50,883 bases of DNA from Candidatus Nomurabacteria bacterium. Its GTDB lineage: Bacteria > Patescibacteriota > Minisyncoccia > Phycocordibacterales > UBA9973. The notes below the pieces were generated by a model. It had not been told where the DNA came from. It saw nothing but the letters and a program-made list of their open reading frames with translations, and ran no database searches. This document shows positions 16,694-25,357 of this stretch, one piece after another; within the stretch, counting starts at the first letter, position 1; every line of letters starts with the position of its first letter. Where the stretch lies: positions 3,023-53,905 of the forward strand of contig JAPLXU010000017.1 of the NCBI GenBank assembly GCA_026395915.1, written 5' to 3'. Made by a program: the position numbers and the translations under genes.

Positions 16694-17979
16694 ATATAGA
16701 CTTATTAAAAATTAACACTTCGAAAATACTCAGTGCAAGAAAAATATTTTTCATCGGTATTGGCGGGATTGGGATTTCTGCTTTGGCAAAGATGGCTCTT
16801 TCGCGCGGGATGGAAGTTTCTGGCGTAAACGACGAAGAAGGGAAGACCATAGACTCGCTCAAAGAACTCGGCGTGAGTGTGATAATGTCAAAGACCGTCT
16901 TTGACATACCGGAGGCGGATTTATATGTTTACAGCGATGCGTGGCTTTATCGCGGACCGGAAATTTTAGAAAAAGCAAAAAAAACTGGCAAACCGGTTAT
17001 GAGTTATTTCGAGGCGTTGGGCATTTTCGCAAAGGAGTACAAAGTCATAGCGATTGCTGGCACTCACGGAAAGACGACAACGACAGCAATGGTGGCAGAA
17101 GTTTTAATAGACGCAGGATTAGATCCGACGGTCATAGTTGGTTCGTTCGTTAAAAAATTTGATTCCAATTTTCGCGCTGGAAAAGGAGAATATCTGGTAG
17201 TTGAGGCAGACGAATATAATCGGCATTTTTTAAATTTTCATCCGTTTATTGCAGTCGTGACAAACATCGAAGCAGATCATTTGGATTGTTATAAAGACCT
17301 GGCGGACATAAAAGATGCATTTAATAAATTTATTTCACAAAGCGAGAATAAAGTTTTGGACTATACGAAATATTTGGATAAGGTGCCGAAATTATCAGTA
17401 CCCGGTGAGCACAACAGGATGAATGCGGTGGCTACGCTCGCTGTGGCAGACATTTTGAATATCAACGAAGAAGTCGCTCAAAAATCCTTAGCAGAATTTT
17501 CTGGCACTTGGCGCCGGCTTGAGAAAAAAGGAAAAACGAAAGAGGGGACTATTGTCTATGACGATTATGCTCATCATCCGACGGAAATCAAGGCGAGCTT
17601 GCAAGCTCTCCGAGAACTTTACTCGAAAGGTGGATATAATATTACTGTTTTATTCCAACCGCATCTTTACAGCCGTACGAAGGCTTTGTTTAATGATTTT
17701 GTGACCTGTTTTGATGATGCTGACAATGTCTTGCTCTTGCCGATATATTTTGCGCGTGAAGCTAAGGACGAGAGTGTTTCAAGTAAAAAATTAGCCGATG
17801 CAATACGCATGCACCGTGGAGAGGCAGTCGCTTTTGATAGTTTTACTGAAGCAGAAGAATGGGTTTCAAAGATGAAACTTGGCCCAAAAGACGTCTTTGT
17901 AACAATGGGGGCTGGTGAAGCCTACAAAGTTGCCGATAAGGTTTTCGGGGCTAAAAATTTGACTTTTGACTCAAAATAG
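16690..17979 (+). CDS. murC: UDP-N-acetylmuramate--L-alanine ligase MurC
   Basis: A 429-aa Mur ligase that adds the first L-alanine to UDP-MurNAc. N-terminal GIGGIGISALAKMALSRGMEVSG, ATP loop AIAGTHGKTTTTAMVAEVL, EADEYNRHFL, TNIEADHLDCY, YDDYAHHPTEIKASL and FQPHLYSRTKAL are all canonical. Residues 66-73 (MSKTVFDI) come from a 23-nt palindrome that is identical over 21 nt to the one flanking the RAYT gene at 25337. It lies in a surface loop position before PEADLYVYSDAW, where MurC proteins vary. Start overlaps the Nudix gene stop (ATGA). Confidence 0.95.
   Translation: MNIDLLKINTSKILSARKIFFIGIGGIGISALAKMALSRGMEVSGVNDEEGKTIDSLKELGVSVIMSKTVFDIPEADLYVYSDAWLYRGPEILEKAKKTGKPVMSYFEALGIFAKEYKVIAIAGTHGKTTTTAMVAEVLIDAGLDPTVIVGSFVKKFDSNFRAGKGEYLVVEADEYNRHFLNFHPFIAVVTNIEADHLDCYKDLADIKDAFNKFISQSENKVLDYTKYLDKVPKLSVPGEHNRMNAVATLAVADILNINEEVAQKSLAEFSGTWRRLEKKGKTKEGTIVYDDYAHHPTEIKASLQALRELYSKGGYNITVLFQPHLYSRTKALFNDFVTCFDDADNVLLLPIYFAREAKDESVSSKKLADAIRMHRGEAVAFDSFTEAEEWVSKMKLGPKDVFVTMGAGEAYKVADKVFGAKNLTFDSK
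16885..16907 (+). repeat. Palindromic element, family C, in frame in murC
   Basis: ATGTCAAAGAC-C-GTCTTTGACAT. The 21-nt core TGTCAAAGAC...TCTTTGACA is identical to 25337-25357 next to the RAYT gene. Confidence 0.9.
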
Positions 17980-18085
17980 TATAGTATATAGATAACCTTG
18001 TTTTTAGGCTTCCAAGCTTAATAAATAAGGCTTTTTTAGTTTATTGGCGGTTTTAGACTAGAAATATACAGTTACTGAATTGGCA

Positions 18086-18125
18086 CCTGCCCGCTTTCGC
18101 CTGAGCGAAGCGATGGCGGGCGGGG
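18086..18125 (+). repeat. Palindromic element, family B
   Basis: CCTGCCCGCTTTCGCCTGAG...GGCGGGCGGGG, the reverse complement of the copy at 5279-5318. It ends 17 nt before the next ATG. The frame through it is open (PARFRLSEAMAGG) and joins the downstream gene if a TTG at 18080 were used. Confidence 0.85.
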
Positions 18126-18142
18126 AGCAAAACCGCTTTAAT

Positions 18143-18775
18143 ATGGAAAATAGAAAATGGGTGCGATTTGTGGAGTCTTTCGTGGTTTTACCAATTTTAA
18201 CAATATCATCAGTGCCTGTGGGGCCTATCTCACAAGCCGTAGTAGGTGTTGTTAATACTCCATCAATTGTGTCTTTTCAAAAACAAAATAATGAAGCTTC
18301 TGGTTCTTTGGCTGTTAATGATGCCACGGACGAGAAGCTAGAAGCGGAGAAAATCAAAGCGGAAGCTATTGATAGTTATTTCAAGACGCATGGTATGCCA
18401 TTAGAAGGTATGGGCATGAAGATGGTTTTGGAAGCTGAAAAGAACGAAATTGATTGGCGCCTTTTGCCTGCGATATCTGTCAGGGAATCGACGGGTGGTC
18501 AGAATGATTGCAAAAAAGTTAATTTTAACGCTTTTGGTTGGGGTTCATGCAAAATCGGTTTTAAATCAACAGAAGAAGCTATTGAAGTTGTGGCTAAAAA
18601 TTTGGGAGGCAATAATCCAAAAACTGAACATTATTATGACAACAAAACTACAAAGCAAATCTTGCGCGCCTATAATCCACCTTCCGTCGTGTCTCGTTAT
18701 GCCGAGCAGGTGATGAACATCATGGATACTATTGGTAAAGCGGACGAGGTAGTAATTCCTAATACAACCACATAA
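18143..18775 (+). CDS. Exported lysozyme/glucosaminidase-like protein
   Basis: A 210-aa protein with an N-terminal signal/anchor (RFVESFVVLPILTISSVPVG), a charged helical spacer (about 65-85), and a C-terminal domain resembling glucosaminidase/transglycosylase-like wall hydrolases: IDWRLLPAISVRESTGGQ (the E of RES is the candidate catalytic acid), NAFGWGSCKIGFKSTEEAIEVVAKNL, and ILRAYNPPSVVSRYAEQVMNIM. Such proteins trim or cleave peptidoglycan outside the membrane. Its place directly behind murC suits that role. ATG 18143 is chosen; a TTG at 18080 would add 21 residues encoded by the family B palindrome. Confidence 0.7.
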   Translation: MENRKWVRFVESFVVLPILTISSVPVGPISQAVVGVVNTPSIVSFQKQNNEASGSLAVNDATDEKLEAEKIKAEAIDSYFKTHGMPLEGMGMKMVLEAEKNEIDWRLLPAISVRESTGGQNDCKKVNFNAFGWGSCKIGFKSTEEAIEVVAKNLGGNNPKTEHYYDNKTTKQILRAYNPPSVVSRYAEQVMNIMDTIGKADEVVIPNTTT

Positions 18776-18804
18776 AAAACGAAAGCAAGGCCTCCGTTTT
18801 TTAT
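18772..18804. terminator. Bidirectional terminator between convergent genes
   Basis: Stem ATAAAAAACG / CGTTTTTTAT with a 13-nt loop, serving the muramidase-like gene (+) and the EamA gene (-). AT-rich, so moderate strength. Confidence 0.6.
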
Positions 18805-18815
18805 GCTGAATACGT

Positions 18816-19673
18816 TTATTTGTCGGTGATGATACTTAATATTATTATTGAAACAAAGGCGACAAGAAATCCAAAAATTTGATGGCGTTTCAATTTTTCT
18901 TTGTTGAAAACTAAACCAAGAAAACTGGCGAAAGCGATATATCCTTCGCTGATACTTGTTGCAATGGCAATCGGAATATAGAGTGTTGCAAAAGAAAACA
19001 TTACCCAGGCTAAATTATCAAAAAAACTCACATTAAAAATCAATCTTTTGTTTTCTTTAAAATCTTTTGCGATCTCTTTTAATCTGGAATTTGAAGCGAG
19101 ATAAACTAAGGCGATAACAGCAATAAAAACGCTAGTAAACCAGTTTATCATCAAAGGACTGATCGTTCTTGAACCGAGCCCAAACATAAAATTAGCTATT
19201 CCCATGCATAGAGTTCCAAAGATGGCATACAATATTCCTTTTTCGAGTTTCATTCCTTTGAAATGGCTGAAAGATTTTGTCGACACAAGGAAGATGCCGA
19301 TCATAGATAAGCCAACCAAAAGAATTTGTAAAAAAGTTAATTTTTCTCTGATTATAAACGTGGACAAAAATATAACCACAATAATTTCAAAAGCATATAT
19401 TGGTTCCACGATGGAAATTTTACCTATTCGCAGAGCTTCAAAGTTGAGCAAGGCCGCGAATAATGTCGCGAGTCCTGCTATTAAGAGCAAGACAAGATAG
19501 TTGCTGAAAGAACTTGCTAATTCGTTATAGACAAAGGGGAACAAAACAATTGCGGCGAATGCGGTTATATAAAATAAAGCAATCCAATCGCCGAATTTTC
19601 TAGCGCTTTTCTGAATAAGAAAATCGCCGAGACCCCAAGAAAATAATGCAGTTAATGCAAAAAGAATACCCAT
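18816..19673 (-). CDS. EamA/DMT-family transporter
   Basis: A 285-aa integral membrane protein with about ten transmembrane helices in two EamA repeats (first ILFALTALFSWGLGDFLIQKSA, second GILYAIFGTLCMGIANFMFGLG). EamA (drug/metabolite transporter) proteins export or import small metabolites; the substrate cannot be predicted. It is a single gene on the minus strand, convergent with the upstream muramidase-like gene. The length is normal and nothing looks broken. Confidence 0.85.
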   Translation of the reverse strand: MGILFALTALFSWGLGDFLIQKSARKFGDWIALFYITAFAAIVLFPFVYNELASSFSNYLVLLLIAGLATLFAALLNFEALRIGKISIVEPIYAFEIIVVIFLSTFIIREKLTFLQILLVGLSMIGIFLVSTKSFSHFKGMKLEKGILYAIFGTLCMGIANFMFGLGSRTISPLMINWFTSVFIAVIALVYLASNSRLKEIAKDFKENKRLIFNVSFFDNLAWVMFSFATLYIPIAIATSISEGYIAFASFLGLVFNKEKLKRHQIFGFLVAFVSIIILSIITDK

Positions 19674-19740
19674 GATTAGAAGTTTATCATGTTAAAACCA
19701 AAAAATCCCGCACTTGATTGGAATTCGTTTTTTTTTGATC

Positions 19741-19770
19741 TTGACTTTACCTGTCGGGGGGGGGTAGACT
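19741..19770 (+). promoter_or_regulatory. Possible promoter whose spacer contains a G9 tract
   Basis: TTGACT (19741-19746), an 18-nt spacer containing G9 (19756-19764), TAGACT (19765-19770), 28 nt before the ATG at 19799. A change in G number would alter -35/-10 spacing. The -10 is weak; a downstream TATTAT is an alternative. Confidence 0.35.
19756..19764 (+). repeat. Second G9 homopolymer tract
   Basis: Context ACCTGTC-G9, identical over 16 nt with the tract in the DGR reverse transcriptase (9177-9192). Confidence 0.9.
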
Positions 19771-19798
19771 TAGGGTATTATTATTTAATAAAAAAATT

Positions 19799-20161
19799 AT
19801 GAATTTTGATCAACCGCCAGTTGCAATAAAACAAGAGAAAGGGTTGGATATGAAAAAGATGGGTGCACTTGTTCAATTATCAGGTACTATCAGATTAGAG
19901 GATGGTGGAGAAATTCTTCCTGGTGCTTCTGAAGAAGATAAAAAAACATTTGGAAGTAATAATGGTTTTATTTCTTTTGTAACCGAAGGCGGAGTTCAGT
20001 ATGTTACCAAATATTCTTCTAAAAAGGCATTAGATCTTGAAATCGCTGGTTATAGACGAGCAGGTCTAGGTGTGCCATTCTCCAATGGAGAGAAACCCTC
20101 AGGTAGTAGTCAATTTATTTATAATCAATGGGAAAGAATGGTGCACGAAAAAGCTGACTAG
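19799..20161 (+). CDS. Hypothetical protein, 120 aa
   Basis: A hydrophilic protein of 120 aa beginning MNFDQPPVAIKQEKGLDMKK. It has a beta-rich middle (GALVQLSGTIRLEDGGEILPG, FISFVTEGGVQYVTKY) and an amphipathic C terminus (SGSSQFIYNQWERMVHEKA). No signal peptide or membrane segment and no family recognised. It has a possible promoter with a G9 tract in the spacer and a strong terminator downstream, so it looks like a single-gene unit. Expression could be phase-variable if the G tract is unstable. Confidence 0.6.
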   Translation: MNFDQPPVAIKQEKGLDMKKMGALVQLSGTIRLEDGGEILPGASEEDKKTFGSNNGFISFVTEGGVQYVTKYSSKKALDLEIAGYRRAGLGVPFSNGEKPSGSSQFIYNQWERMVHEKAD

Positions 20162-20220
20162 AAAAACTGCAATTTAAAAGCTACCTTTGAAACTAAATAG
20201 GATCGTTCTTACAAAATAAC

Positions 20221-20249
20221 AAAAAATCCCGCTCAGTGCGGGATTTTTT
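20221..20249. terminator. Bidirectional terminator
   Basis: AAAAAATCCCGC / GCGGGATTTTTT, 12-bp stem with a TCAGT loop. It serves both the 19799 gene (+) and rpsA (-). Confidence 0.9.
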
Positions 20250-20259
20250 GTTATTTTTT

Positions 20260-21354
20260 TTATTCCAGATAAATCAAAGTCATCTTCTGATCTTTTGGTT
20301 CGAAGAGGGTAATTTGAAAATTGTAATTCTTTCCAAGTTCCAGCTTCTCGCGCAATTTGGATTCAGAAGGGAAAGTGGAATTGTGAACAAGTCCCGCCAC
20401 GCCTTCCTTGATGGAAACTAGCGCGCCGTGCTTGTTGTATTTAATGACAACTCCTTTAATGATATCTCCCTTTTTCAATTTGCCTTCAAATTCTTTCCAA
20501 GGATTTTCCTTGAGAGCTTTGATAGAGAGCGAAATCTTGCCGTCTTTTATTTCGATAACTCTGGCGCGGATTTTATCTCCGATTTTGAACATCGAGCGAG
20601 GATTTTCTACAAGTCCCCAATCGAGTTCGGAAATGTGCACCAGGCCTTCGAGACCGTCTTCCAATTTGATAAACACTCCGAAATCAACCAATCCAGCAAC
20701 TGTGCAATCCAAATCTTCTCCGACATGATACTTACTCAAAATCTCTTTCTTCTCTTCGGGATTATTGTCTTTCTCAGAGAAGATCAATTTGCCTTCTTTT
20801 GGCAAAGTCGAAATAATCATCACGGAAATTTGCTGTCCGACAAATTTTTTAAGCTCTTTTAAAATTTTATCCTTATCAGAATCCAACACGCGAGGGTAGT
20901 GGTCAGCTTTGAGTTGGGACGCAGGCAAGAAACCTTGTATGCCTTGCCATTCCAAAATCAACCCTCCTTTGTTCGCGTCTTTTATTTCCAAACTCATTAC
21001 TGTCTTTTCTTTTATTGCTTTCTCAGCCTCACTCCAAATAAGCGCTTGCTTGGCTTCTTTGAGCGAAAGTTCTATATAACCATCTTCGTTTTCTTTTTCA
21101 ACAACTTTTGCCTTGATGATATCGCCGGGACTTATTTTTTTTATAATGTCCTTAGCATTGATAAATTCGCGACCGTAAATAATACCTGCTCCGTATGGCG
21201 CGAGGTCGACATAAACTGACGATTTTTCGACGCTAATAACTGCGCCTTCCACGAGGGCGTCAACTTCTGGCTTATTCACACTACGAGACATGATGGAACT
21301 TAAGATCGGATTTTCATCCACAACTATTACTGGTACTTCCTTTTTTTTAATCAT
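20260..21354 (-). CDS. rpsA: Ribosomal protein S1 (four S1 domains)
   Basis: A 364-aa protein with four S1 RNA-binding repeats: VDALVEGAVISVEKSSVYVDL (about 27-90), KTVMSLEIKDANKGGLILEW (about 115-180), GEDLDCTVAGLVDFGVFIKL (about 215-280) and GDIIKGVVIKYNKHGALVSI (about 300-364). S1 unwinds and recruits mRNA to the 30S subunit and helps initiation on AU-rich leaders without a Shine-Dalgarno, which fits the missing anti-SD in this organism. The start at 21354 (MIKKKEVPVIV) is preferred to an ATG at 21384 that lies inside a leader hairpin. E. coli S1 has six repeats, so this is a short form. Confidence 0.88.
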   Translation of the reverse strand: MIKKKEVPVIVVDENPILSSIMSRSVNKPEVDALVEGAVISVEKSSVYVDLAPYGAGIIYGREFINAKDIIKKISPGDIIKAKVVEKENEDGYIELSLKEAKQALIWSEAEKAIKEKTVMSLEIKDANKGGLILEWQGIQGFLPASQLKADHYPRVLDSDKDKILKELKKFVGQQISVMIISTLPKEGKLIFSEKDNNPEEKKEILSKYHVGEDLDCTVAGLVDFGVFIKLEDGLEGLVHISELDWGLVENPRSMFKIGDKIRARVIEIKDGKISLSIKALKENPWKEFEGKLKKGDIIKGVVIKYNKHGALVSIKEGVAGLVHNSTFPSESKLREKLELGKNYNFQITLFEPKDQKMTLIYLE

Positions 21355-21440
21355 AAATGTTTCTAAAATTAAAACATCCGCCATAAAGCGGATATAAGGC
21401 TTAGGTTTTCCGACATAAGGTCGGAAGGTTACCCTAAATC
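21355..21440 (-). promoter_or_regulatory. rpsA leader with two hairpins
   Basis: On the minus strand two stems precede the start: TTCCGAC/GTCGGAA (21408-21414 with 21420-21426) and ATCCGC/GCGGAT (21376-21381 with 21388-21393). A third, outer pairing TTAGGT/ACCCTAA is possible. S1 autoregulates through its leader in other bacteria; whether this does so is an inference. Confidence 0.4.
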
Positions 21441-21498
21441 CATGCTTTTAATAAATATTCAACTGAAGTGATATTACTATGAAACGAGACAAAATGCA

Positions 21499-21550
21499 AC
21501 CTCACTTTTTTGTCTCTCTCCAATACTCTAGAGAGGAGTTGGGATGAGGT
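21499..21550 (+). repeat. Degenerate CCTCAC/GTGAGG palindromic element
   Basis: ACCTCAC...TCTCTCC...GAGAGGAG...GGGATGAGGT, a worn copy of the element found in the 16S helix 40 (688-753) and in the cysteine desulfurase gene (37311-37364). It lies in the spacer between divergent rpsA and the MBL gene. Confidence 0.65.
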
Positions 21551-21568
21551 GATTTTGAATTAAAAATG

Positions 21569-21577
21569 TGCTATTAT
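21569..21577 (+). promoter_or_regulatory. Extended -10 for a leaderless MBL gene
   Basis: TGC-TATTAT (TATTAT 21572-21577), 9 nt before the ATG at 21587. Confidence 0.5.
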
Positions 21578-21586
21578 ATACATATA

Positions 21587-22231
21587 ATGATAATAACATA
21601 TTTCGGCAAACAATTTTTCAAGATTCAGCAAGGAGAGACGGTTCTCTCTTTTAATCCTGTCAGCAAAAGCTCAAAATCTGGGATAAGCGCTCACTTTGGC
21701 GCGGACATCGCTTTGGTCACTACAAATCATCCCGATTATAATGGCGTGGAGCAACTCTCTCATGGAGACAGAGAACCTTTCGTCATCAATGGTCCGGGAG
21801 ATTATGAAATAAAAGAAATTTTTATCAAAGGTGTTTTGTCGGATGCTCTTATCGGAGACAAAAAACACATCAACACCATTTACATATTTTCAATAGACAA
21901 TATCAATATTGTGTTCCTCGGAGCGCTTTCGAGTTCTGAAATTTCAAAAGAAGCGCTCGAAGCGATAAATAGTCCAGATATTCTTTTTGTTCCGGTTGGC
22001 GGAAAAGGTTCTGCAAACGGCGCGAGTTTGCTTGATGCGAAATCCGCCGCCAAACTAGCATCTTCTTTCGAGCCGAAAATGATCATACCGATGGACTACG
22101 ACGATGCGTCTCTCAAAGCGTTTTTGAAAGAAACTGGAGAGGAAAAAGCCGAAGTGGTAGATAAATTGACTTTGAAATTAAAAGATTTAGAAGGCAAGGA
22201 AGGGGAGGTTGTGGTTTTAAAAGTAACGTAG
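21587..22231 (+). CDS. MBL-fold (Lactamase_B_3-like) protein with degenerate metal site
   Basis: A 214-aa metallo-beta-lactamase-fold protein: MIITYFGKQFFKIQQGETVLSFNP, ADIALVTTNHPDYNGVEQL, INGPGDYEIKEIFIKG, and PDILFVPVGGKGSANGASLLDAKSAAKLASSFEPKMIIPMDYD. Relatives of the UPF0173 / L-ascorbate-6-phosphate-lactonase type carry HxHxDH; here that site reads NHPDYN, so the zinc site is reduced and hydrolase activity is doubtful. ATG 21587 is preferred over 21566 because it sits right behind the extended -10. It is the first gene of a run leading to gyrA. Confidence 0.75.
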   Translation: MIITYFGKQFFKIQQGETVLSFNPVSKSSKSGISAHFGADIALVTTNHPDYNGVEQLSHGDREPFVINGPGDYEIKEIFIKGVLSDALIGDKKHINTIYIFSIDNINIVFLGALSSSEISKEALEAINSPDILFVPVGGKGSANGASLLDAKSAAKLASSFEPKMIIPMDYDDASLKAFLKETGEEKAEVVDKLTLKLKDLEGKEGEVVVLKVT

Positions 22232-22257
22232 CAGATAGCGCCTAAAGCCCTATCTGC
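22231..22257 (+). repeat. Palindromic element, family G, at a stop codon
   Basis: GCAGATAGCGC-CTAAAG-CCCTATCTGC; its first base is the last base of the MBL gene stop (TAG). It is the reverse complement of the copy at 50629-50654 except for one base. Confidence 0.85.
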
Positions 22258-22264
22258 AAAATTT

Positions 22265-22498
22265 ATGAAAAGAATCATTCATCATTTAAGAAAACAGCCG
22301 GAAAAAACGAGGAGACACATCTTGCATGTTACTACTGTTGTATTCGGCATTGTTTTAGTTTTGCTTTGGATTTATTCTTTGGGGACGAATCTGACCAGTC
22401 CCGATACGCAAGCGAAAGCGAAAAATGATCTCGAAACTTTTTCCACATTAAAGGCCAATTTAATCGGCGGATATCAAAGCATTTCAGGGTCGCAGTAA
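22265..22498 (+). CDS. Small single-pass membrane protein, unknown
   Basis: A 77-aa protein: basic N terminus (MKRIIHHLRKQPEKTRRHI), one transmembrane helix (VTTVVFGIVLVLLWIYSLG, about 23-41) and a polar C-terminal tail predicted outside. No family recognised. It sits 15 nt upstream of gyrA in the same direction, so it is probably cotranscribed. Confidence 0.65.
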   Translation: MKRIIHHLRKQPEKTRRHILHVTTVVFGIVLVLLWIYSLGTNLTSPDTQAKAKNDLETFSTLKANLIGGYQSISGSQ

Positions 22499-22513
22499 TT
22501 TTAATAATTTTCC

Positions 22514-24979
22514 ATGAAAAAATCTTTAGAAATAAAAGAGGAGAGTGGCGGTATGGATAAAATCCTCGGAGTAGACGTAGTTGCGGAGATGAAGGAATCA
22601 TATTTGGCGTATGCCATGTCGGTTATTACTTCGCGAGCCTTACCGGATGTGCGAGATGGATTAAAGCCCGTTCATCGTCGAATTTTGTTTGCCATGAACG
22701 AAATGGGACTTACTTCTTCGGCACGTTTTCGTAAATCTGCTGCAGTTGTCGGAGATGTGCTTGGAAAATATCACCCGCATGGAGATGTTGCTGTTTATGA
22801 TTCTATGGTGGGTATGGCGCAGGAATTTTCTTATCGTTACCCTTTGATTTTGGGACAAGGAAACTTTGGTTCAATCGATGGAGATAGCGCGGCGGCAATG
22901 CGTTATACCGAAACAAAAATGTCTAAACTTTCTTCTGAACTTTTGCGCGACTTGGAAAAAGAAACAGTTGATTTTCGTCCGAACTATGACCAGACTCGAA
23001 AAGAACCGGTCGTTCTTCCTGCGGCTGTGCCGGCGTTACTTTTGAACGGTACTCTCGGTATTGCTGTCGGTATGGCAACGAATATTCCTCCGCACAATTT
23101 GGCGGAAGTGCTCGACGCCACAAAACACTTAATCGAAAATGAAGACGCAACGACGGAAGACTTGATGCAATTTATCAAAGGTCCGGATTTTCCTACCGGC
23201 GGTATTGCTTATGGATACAAGGATATGCTCCATGCTTATTCCGGAGGCCGTGGCGGAGTGGTGACGAGAGGCGAAGCGGAAATAGTAGAACAAAAAGACG
23301 GTAATTTTTCAATCATCATTACCTCGATTCCGTTTAGAGTAAATAAAGCAAATTTAATAATGTCTATCGCCGAGCTTGTGCAAGAAAAAAAGTTGGAAGG
23401 TATCAAAGGACTACGCGACGAGTCAACTAAAGATATTAGAGTTGTCATTGATTTGAAGCCCAGCGCGCATCCGGAAAAAGTTTTGAATTATATTTATAGA
23501 AACACCCAGCTCGAGTCGAACTTTAACTTTAACATAGTTGCTCTGGTGGACGGCGTACCGCAGACTCTTTCGCTTAAGTCCATTCTGGAACAATTTATTT
23601 TACACAGAAGGGAAGTTGTAAAACGCAGGTCGGCTTATGACTTGCGTCGAGCCGAAGAACGCGAACATATCTTGCTTGGTCTCAAGAAAGCCTTGGATAA
23701 AATAGATCGCGTGATAACTGTTATTCGCGGTTCGAAAGATACACAAGTTGCCAAAGTTAATTTGATGAAAGAATTCAAGTTCTCTGATTTGCAGGCGACG
23801 GCTATATTGGAAATGAAATTAGCAAGACTGGCTGGCCTCGAACGAAAAGCAGTGGAGAACGAATTGGAAGAAAAACAAAAATTCATCAAGGAAATGAAGG
23901 ATATTTTGGCAAATCCAAAAAGAATATTGAAAATTATAGGGGAAGAATTGGCTGAAATCCGCGCAAAATATTCTGATGAACGCCGAACAAAAATCGTCAA
24001 AGGCGGAGTCAAAGAAATTTCCGACGAAGATTTAGTGCCGGAAAAAGAAACGATGCTCGTCTTGACCGCTGGAGGATACGTCAAATGCACCGACCCGGGT
24101 GAATATCGCGCTCAAAAGCGAGGCGGAGTGGGCGTGATCGATCTTGAAACCAAAGAAGAAGATTTTGTAACAATGCTTGTCTCCGGTTCGACGCACAGTA
24201 ATCTGCTCTTCTTTACCAATTTGGGAAAAGTTTATCAGATGAAAATGTACGAAATCCCGGAAGCTCGCCGAGCTACTCGCGGGAAATCAATTATGAATTT
24301 CCTTTCCCTTGGAACGGAAGAAAAAGTCACTTCCATTTTAGCGATGCCAAAAGATATCGACAAGTCTCCGACATCACTCATGCTTGTCACAAAAGGTGGC
24401 ACAGCCAAAAAAATGTCTTCCGAAAGTTTCAAAGATGTGCGCCGAAGTGGCATCATTGCCATCCGTCTCGACAAAGACGATCAGCTTATTTCTGCGTTAA
24501 TTACAGAAAAAAACGATGAGGTCATGATCGCGACAGCTTTTGGTCAATCTATTAGATTCAAAGAATCTGATGTGAGAGAAATGGGCAGGACGGCAGGAGG
24601 CGTGCGTGGCATAAAGTTGAAAAAGAGCGACATGGTTATCAGTGTCGATGTTGTGTCTGGGAGAAGTGGAAAAAAGGAAGGCTCGTTCCTTACAATGAGT
24701 GCTAACGGCTTCGGCAAAAAAACTAATTTGAAAGAATACAAAGTCCAGAAACGAGGTGGGTCAGGCATAAAGACGGCAAAAGTCACTCCAAAAACAGGTT
24801 CGCTTATCGTTGCCAAAGTTTTGACAGGGGAGGAAGAAGAATTGATTGCAATGTCCAAAAAAGGCCAAGTCATCAGGACAGCTCTGAAAGATATTTCTTC
24901 GTTAGGTCGTCAGACACAAGGCGTGACCATAATGCGTTTGAGAGGAGGAGATGGCATAGCATCACTCGCCTGTATTTAA
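22514..24979 (+). CDS. gyrA: DNA gyrase subunit A
   Basis: An 821-aa type IIA topoisomerase subunit that cuts and rejoins DNA during negative supercoiling with GyrB. The winged-helix domain and the catalytic tyrosine in AAMRYTE (Y131) are present. The C-terminal beta-pinwheel (about 510-821) contains the GyrA box as QKRGGVG, which favours GyrA over ParC. In the quinolone region [10 protein letters not shown], valine (V92) replaces the usual serine (E. coli S83), while the acidic residue (D96, E. coli D87) is kept. Length is normal. gyrB is not in the window. The next gene follows after 7 nt. Confidence 0.96.
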   Translation: MKKSLEIKEESGGMDKILGVDVVAEMKESYLAYAMSVITSRALPDVRDGLKPVHRRILFAMNEMGLTSSARFRKSAAVVGDVLGKYHPHGDVAVYDSMVGMAQEFSYRYPLILGQGNFGSIDGDSAAAMRYTETKMSKLSSELLRDLEKETVDFRPNYDQTRKEPVVLPAAVPALLLNGTLGIAVGMATNIPPHNLAEVLDATKHLIENEDATTEDLMQFIKGPDFPTGGIAYGYKDMLHAYSGGRGGVVTRGEAEIVEQKDGNFSIIITSIPFRVNKANLIMSIAELVQEKKLEGIKGLRDESTKDIRVVIDLKPSAHPEKVLNYIYRNTQLESNFNFNIVALVDGVPQTLSLKSILEQFILHRREVVKRRSAYDLRRAEEREHILLGLKKALDKIDRVITVIRGSKDTQVAKVNLMKEFKFSDLQATAILEMKLARLAGLERKAVENELEEKQKFIKEMKDILANPKRILKIIGEELAEIRAKYSDERRTKIVKGGVKEISDEDLVPEKETMLVLTAGGYVKCTDPGEYRAQKRGGVGVIDLETKEEDFVTMLVSGSTHSNLLFFTNLGKVYQMKMYEIPEARRATRGKSIMNFLSLGTEEKVTSILAMPKDIDKSPTSLMLVTKGGTAKKMSSESFKDVRRSGIIAIRLDKDDQLISALITEKNDEVMIATAFGQSIRFKESDVREMGRTAGGVRGIKLKKSDMVISVDVVSGRSGKKEGSFLTMSANGFGKKTNLKEYKVQKRGGSGIKTAKVTPKTGSLIVAKVLTGEEEELIAMSKKGQVIRTALKDISSLGRQTQGVTIMRLRGGDGIASLACI

Positions 24980-24986
24980 TTTTTTT

Positions 24987-25331
24987 ATGTTCAATTTTTT
25001 TAAAAAACAAAAAATACAGGATAAAGATCAGGCAGTATTAAATCAGCTTATTAAATATGGTTCTAATTTATCTAAATTGCATAGTATTGATTTTTTCCTT
25101 TATTTTTCCAACAAAGAAGCTGCAGAGAGGGGGAAAGTAATGATTCAGGAAAGGTTTGCAAATTCCTCAGTTTCTGTAAGTGATTCACAAAAACAAAAAT
25201 TTTTGTGTCTAGTTAATATTTCTATGGTTCCAAACCTTGAAACTATACAGAACGCCAGTACTCAATTTGAAGCCATTACTGCATCTCTTGGTGGAGAATA
25301 CGACGGATGGGAAACAGCAATTGAGAGATAG
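24987..25331 (+). CDS. RraB-like protein
   Basis: A 114-aa protein with the RraB/DUF695 pattern: DQAVLNQLIKYGSNLSKLHSIDFFLYFSNKEAAERGKVMI, then LVNISMVPNLETIQNASTQFEAITASLGGEYDGWETAIE. In E. coli RraB binds RNase E and slows mRNA decay; no RNase E is in this window, so the partner here is unknown. The gene lies 7 nt after gyrA. Its stop is followed within 6 nt by a family C palindrome and the convergent RAYT gene. Confidence 0.7.
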   Translation: MFNFFKKQKIQDKDQAVLNQLIKYGSNLSKLHSIDFFLYFSNKEAAERGKVMIQERFANSSVSVSDSQKQKFLCLVNISMVPNLETIQNASTQFEAITASLGGEYDGWETAIER

Positions 25332-25336
25332 TGTAG

Positions 25337-25357
25337 TGTCAAAGACCGTCTTTGACA
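25337..25357 (+). repeat. Palindromic element, family C, RAYT 3' flank
   Basis: TGTCAAAGAC-C-GTCTTTGACA, identical to the core in murC. Read on the minus strand it supplies the last codons of the transposase (DVKDGL) and its stop. Confidence 0.9.

Noticed and set aside
18080..18142. TTG start giving a 231-aa form of the muramidase-like protein
   Set aside because: The extra residues come from the family B palindrome and precede the signal sequence; ATG 18143 gives a normal exported protein. Not fully excluded.
22514..24979. Topoisomerase IV subunit A (ParC)
   Set aside because: The C-terminal domain has a GyrA-box-like QKRGGVG, which favours GyrA.
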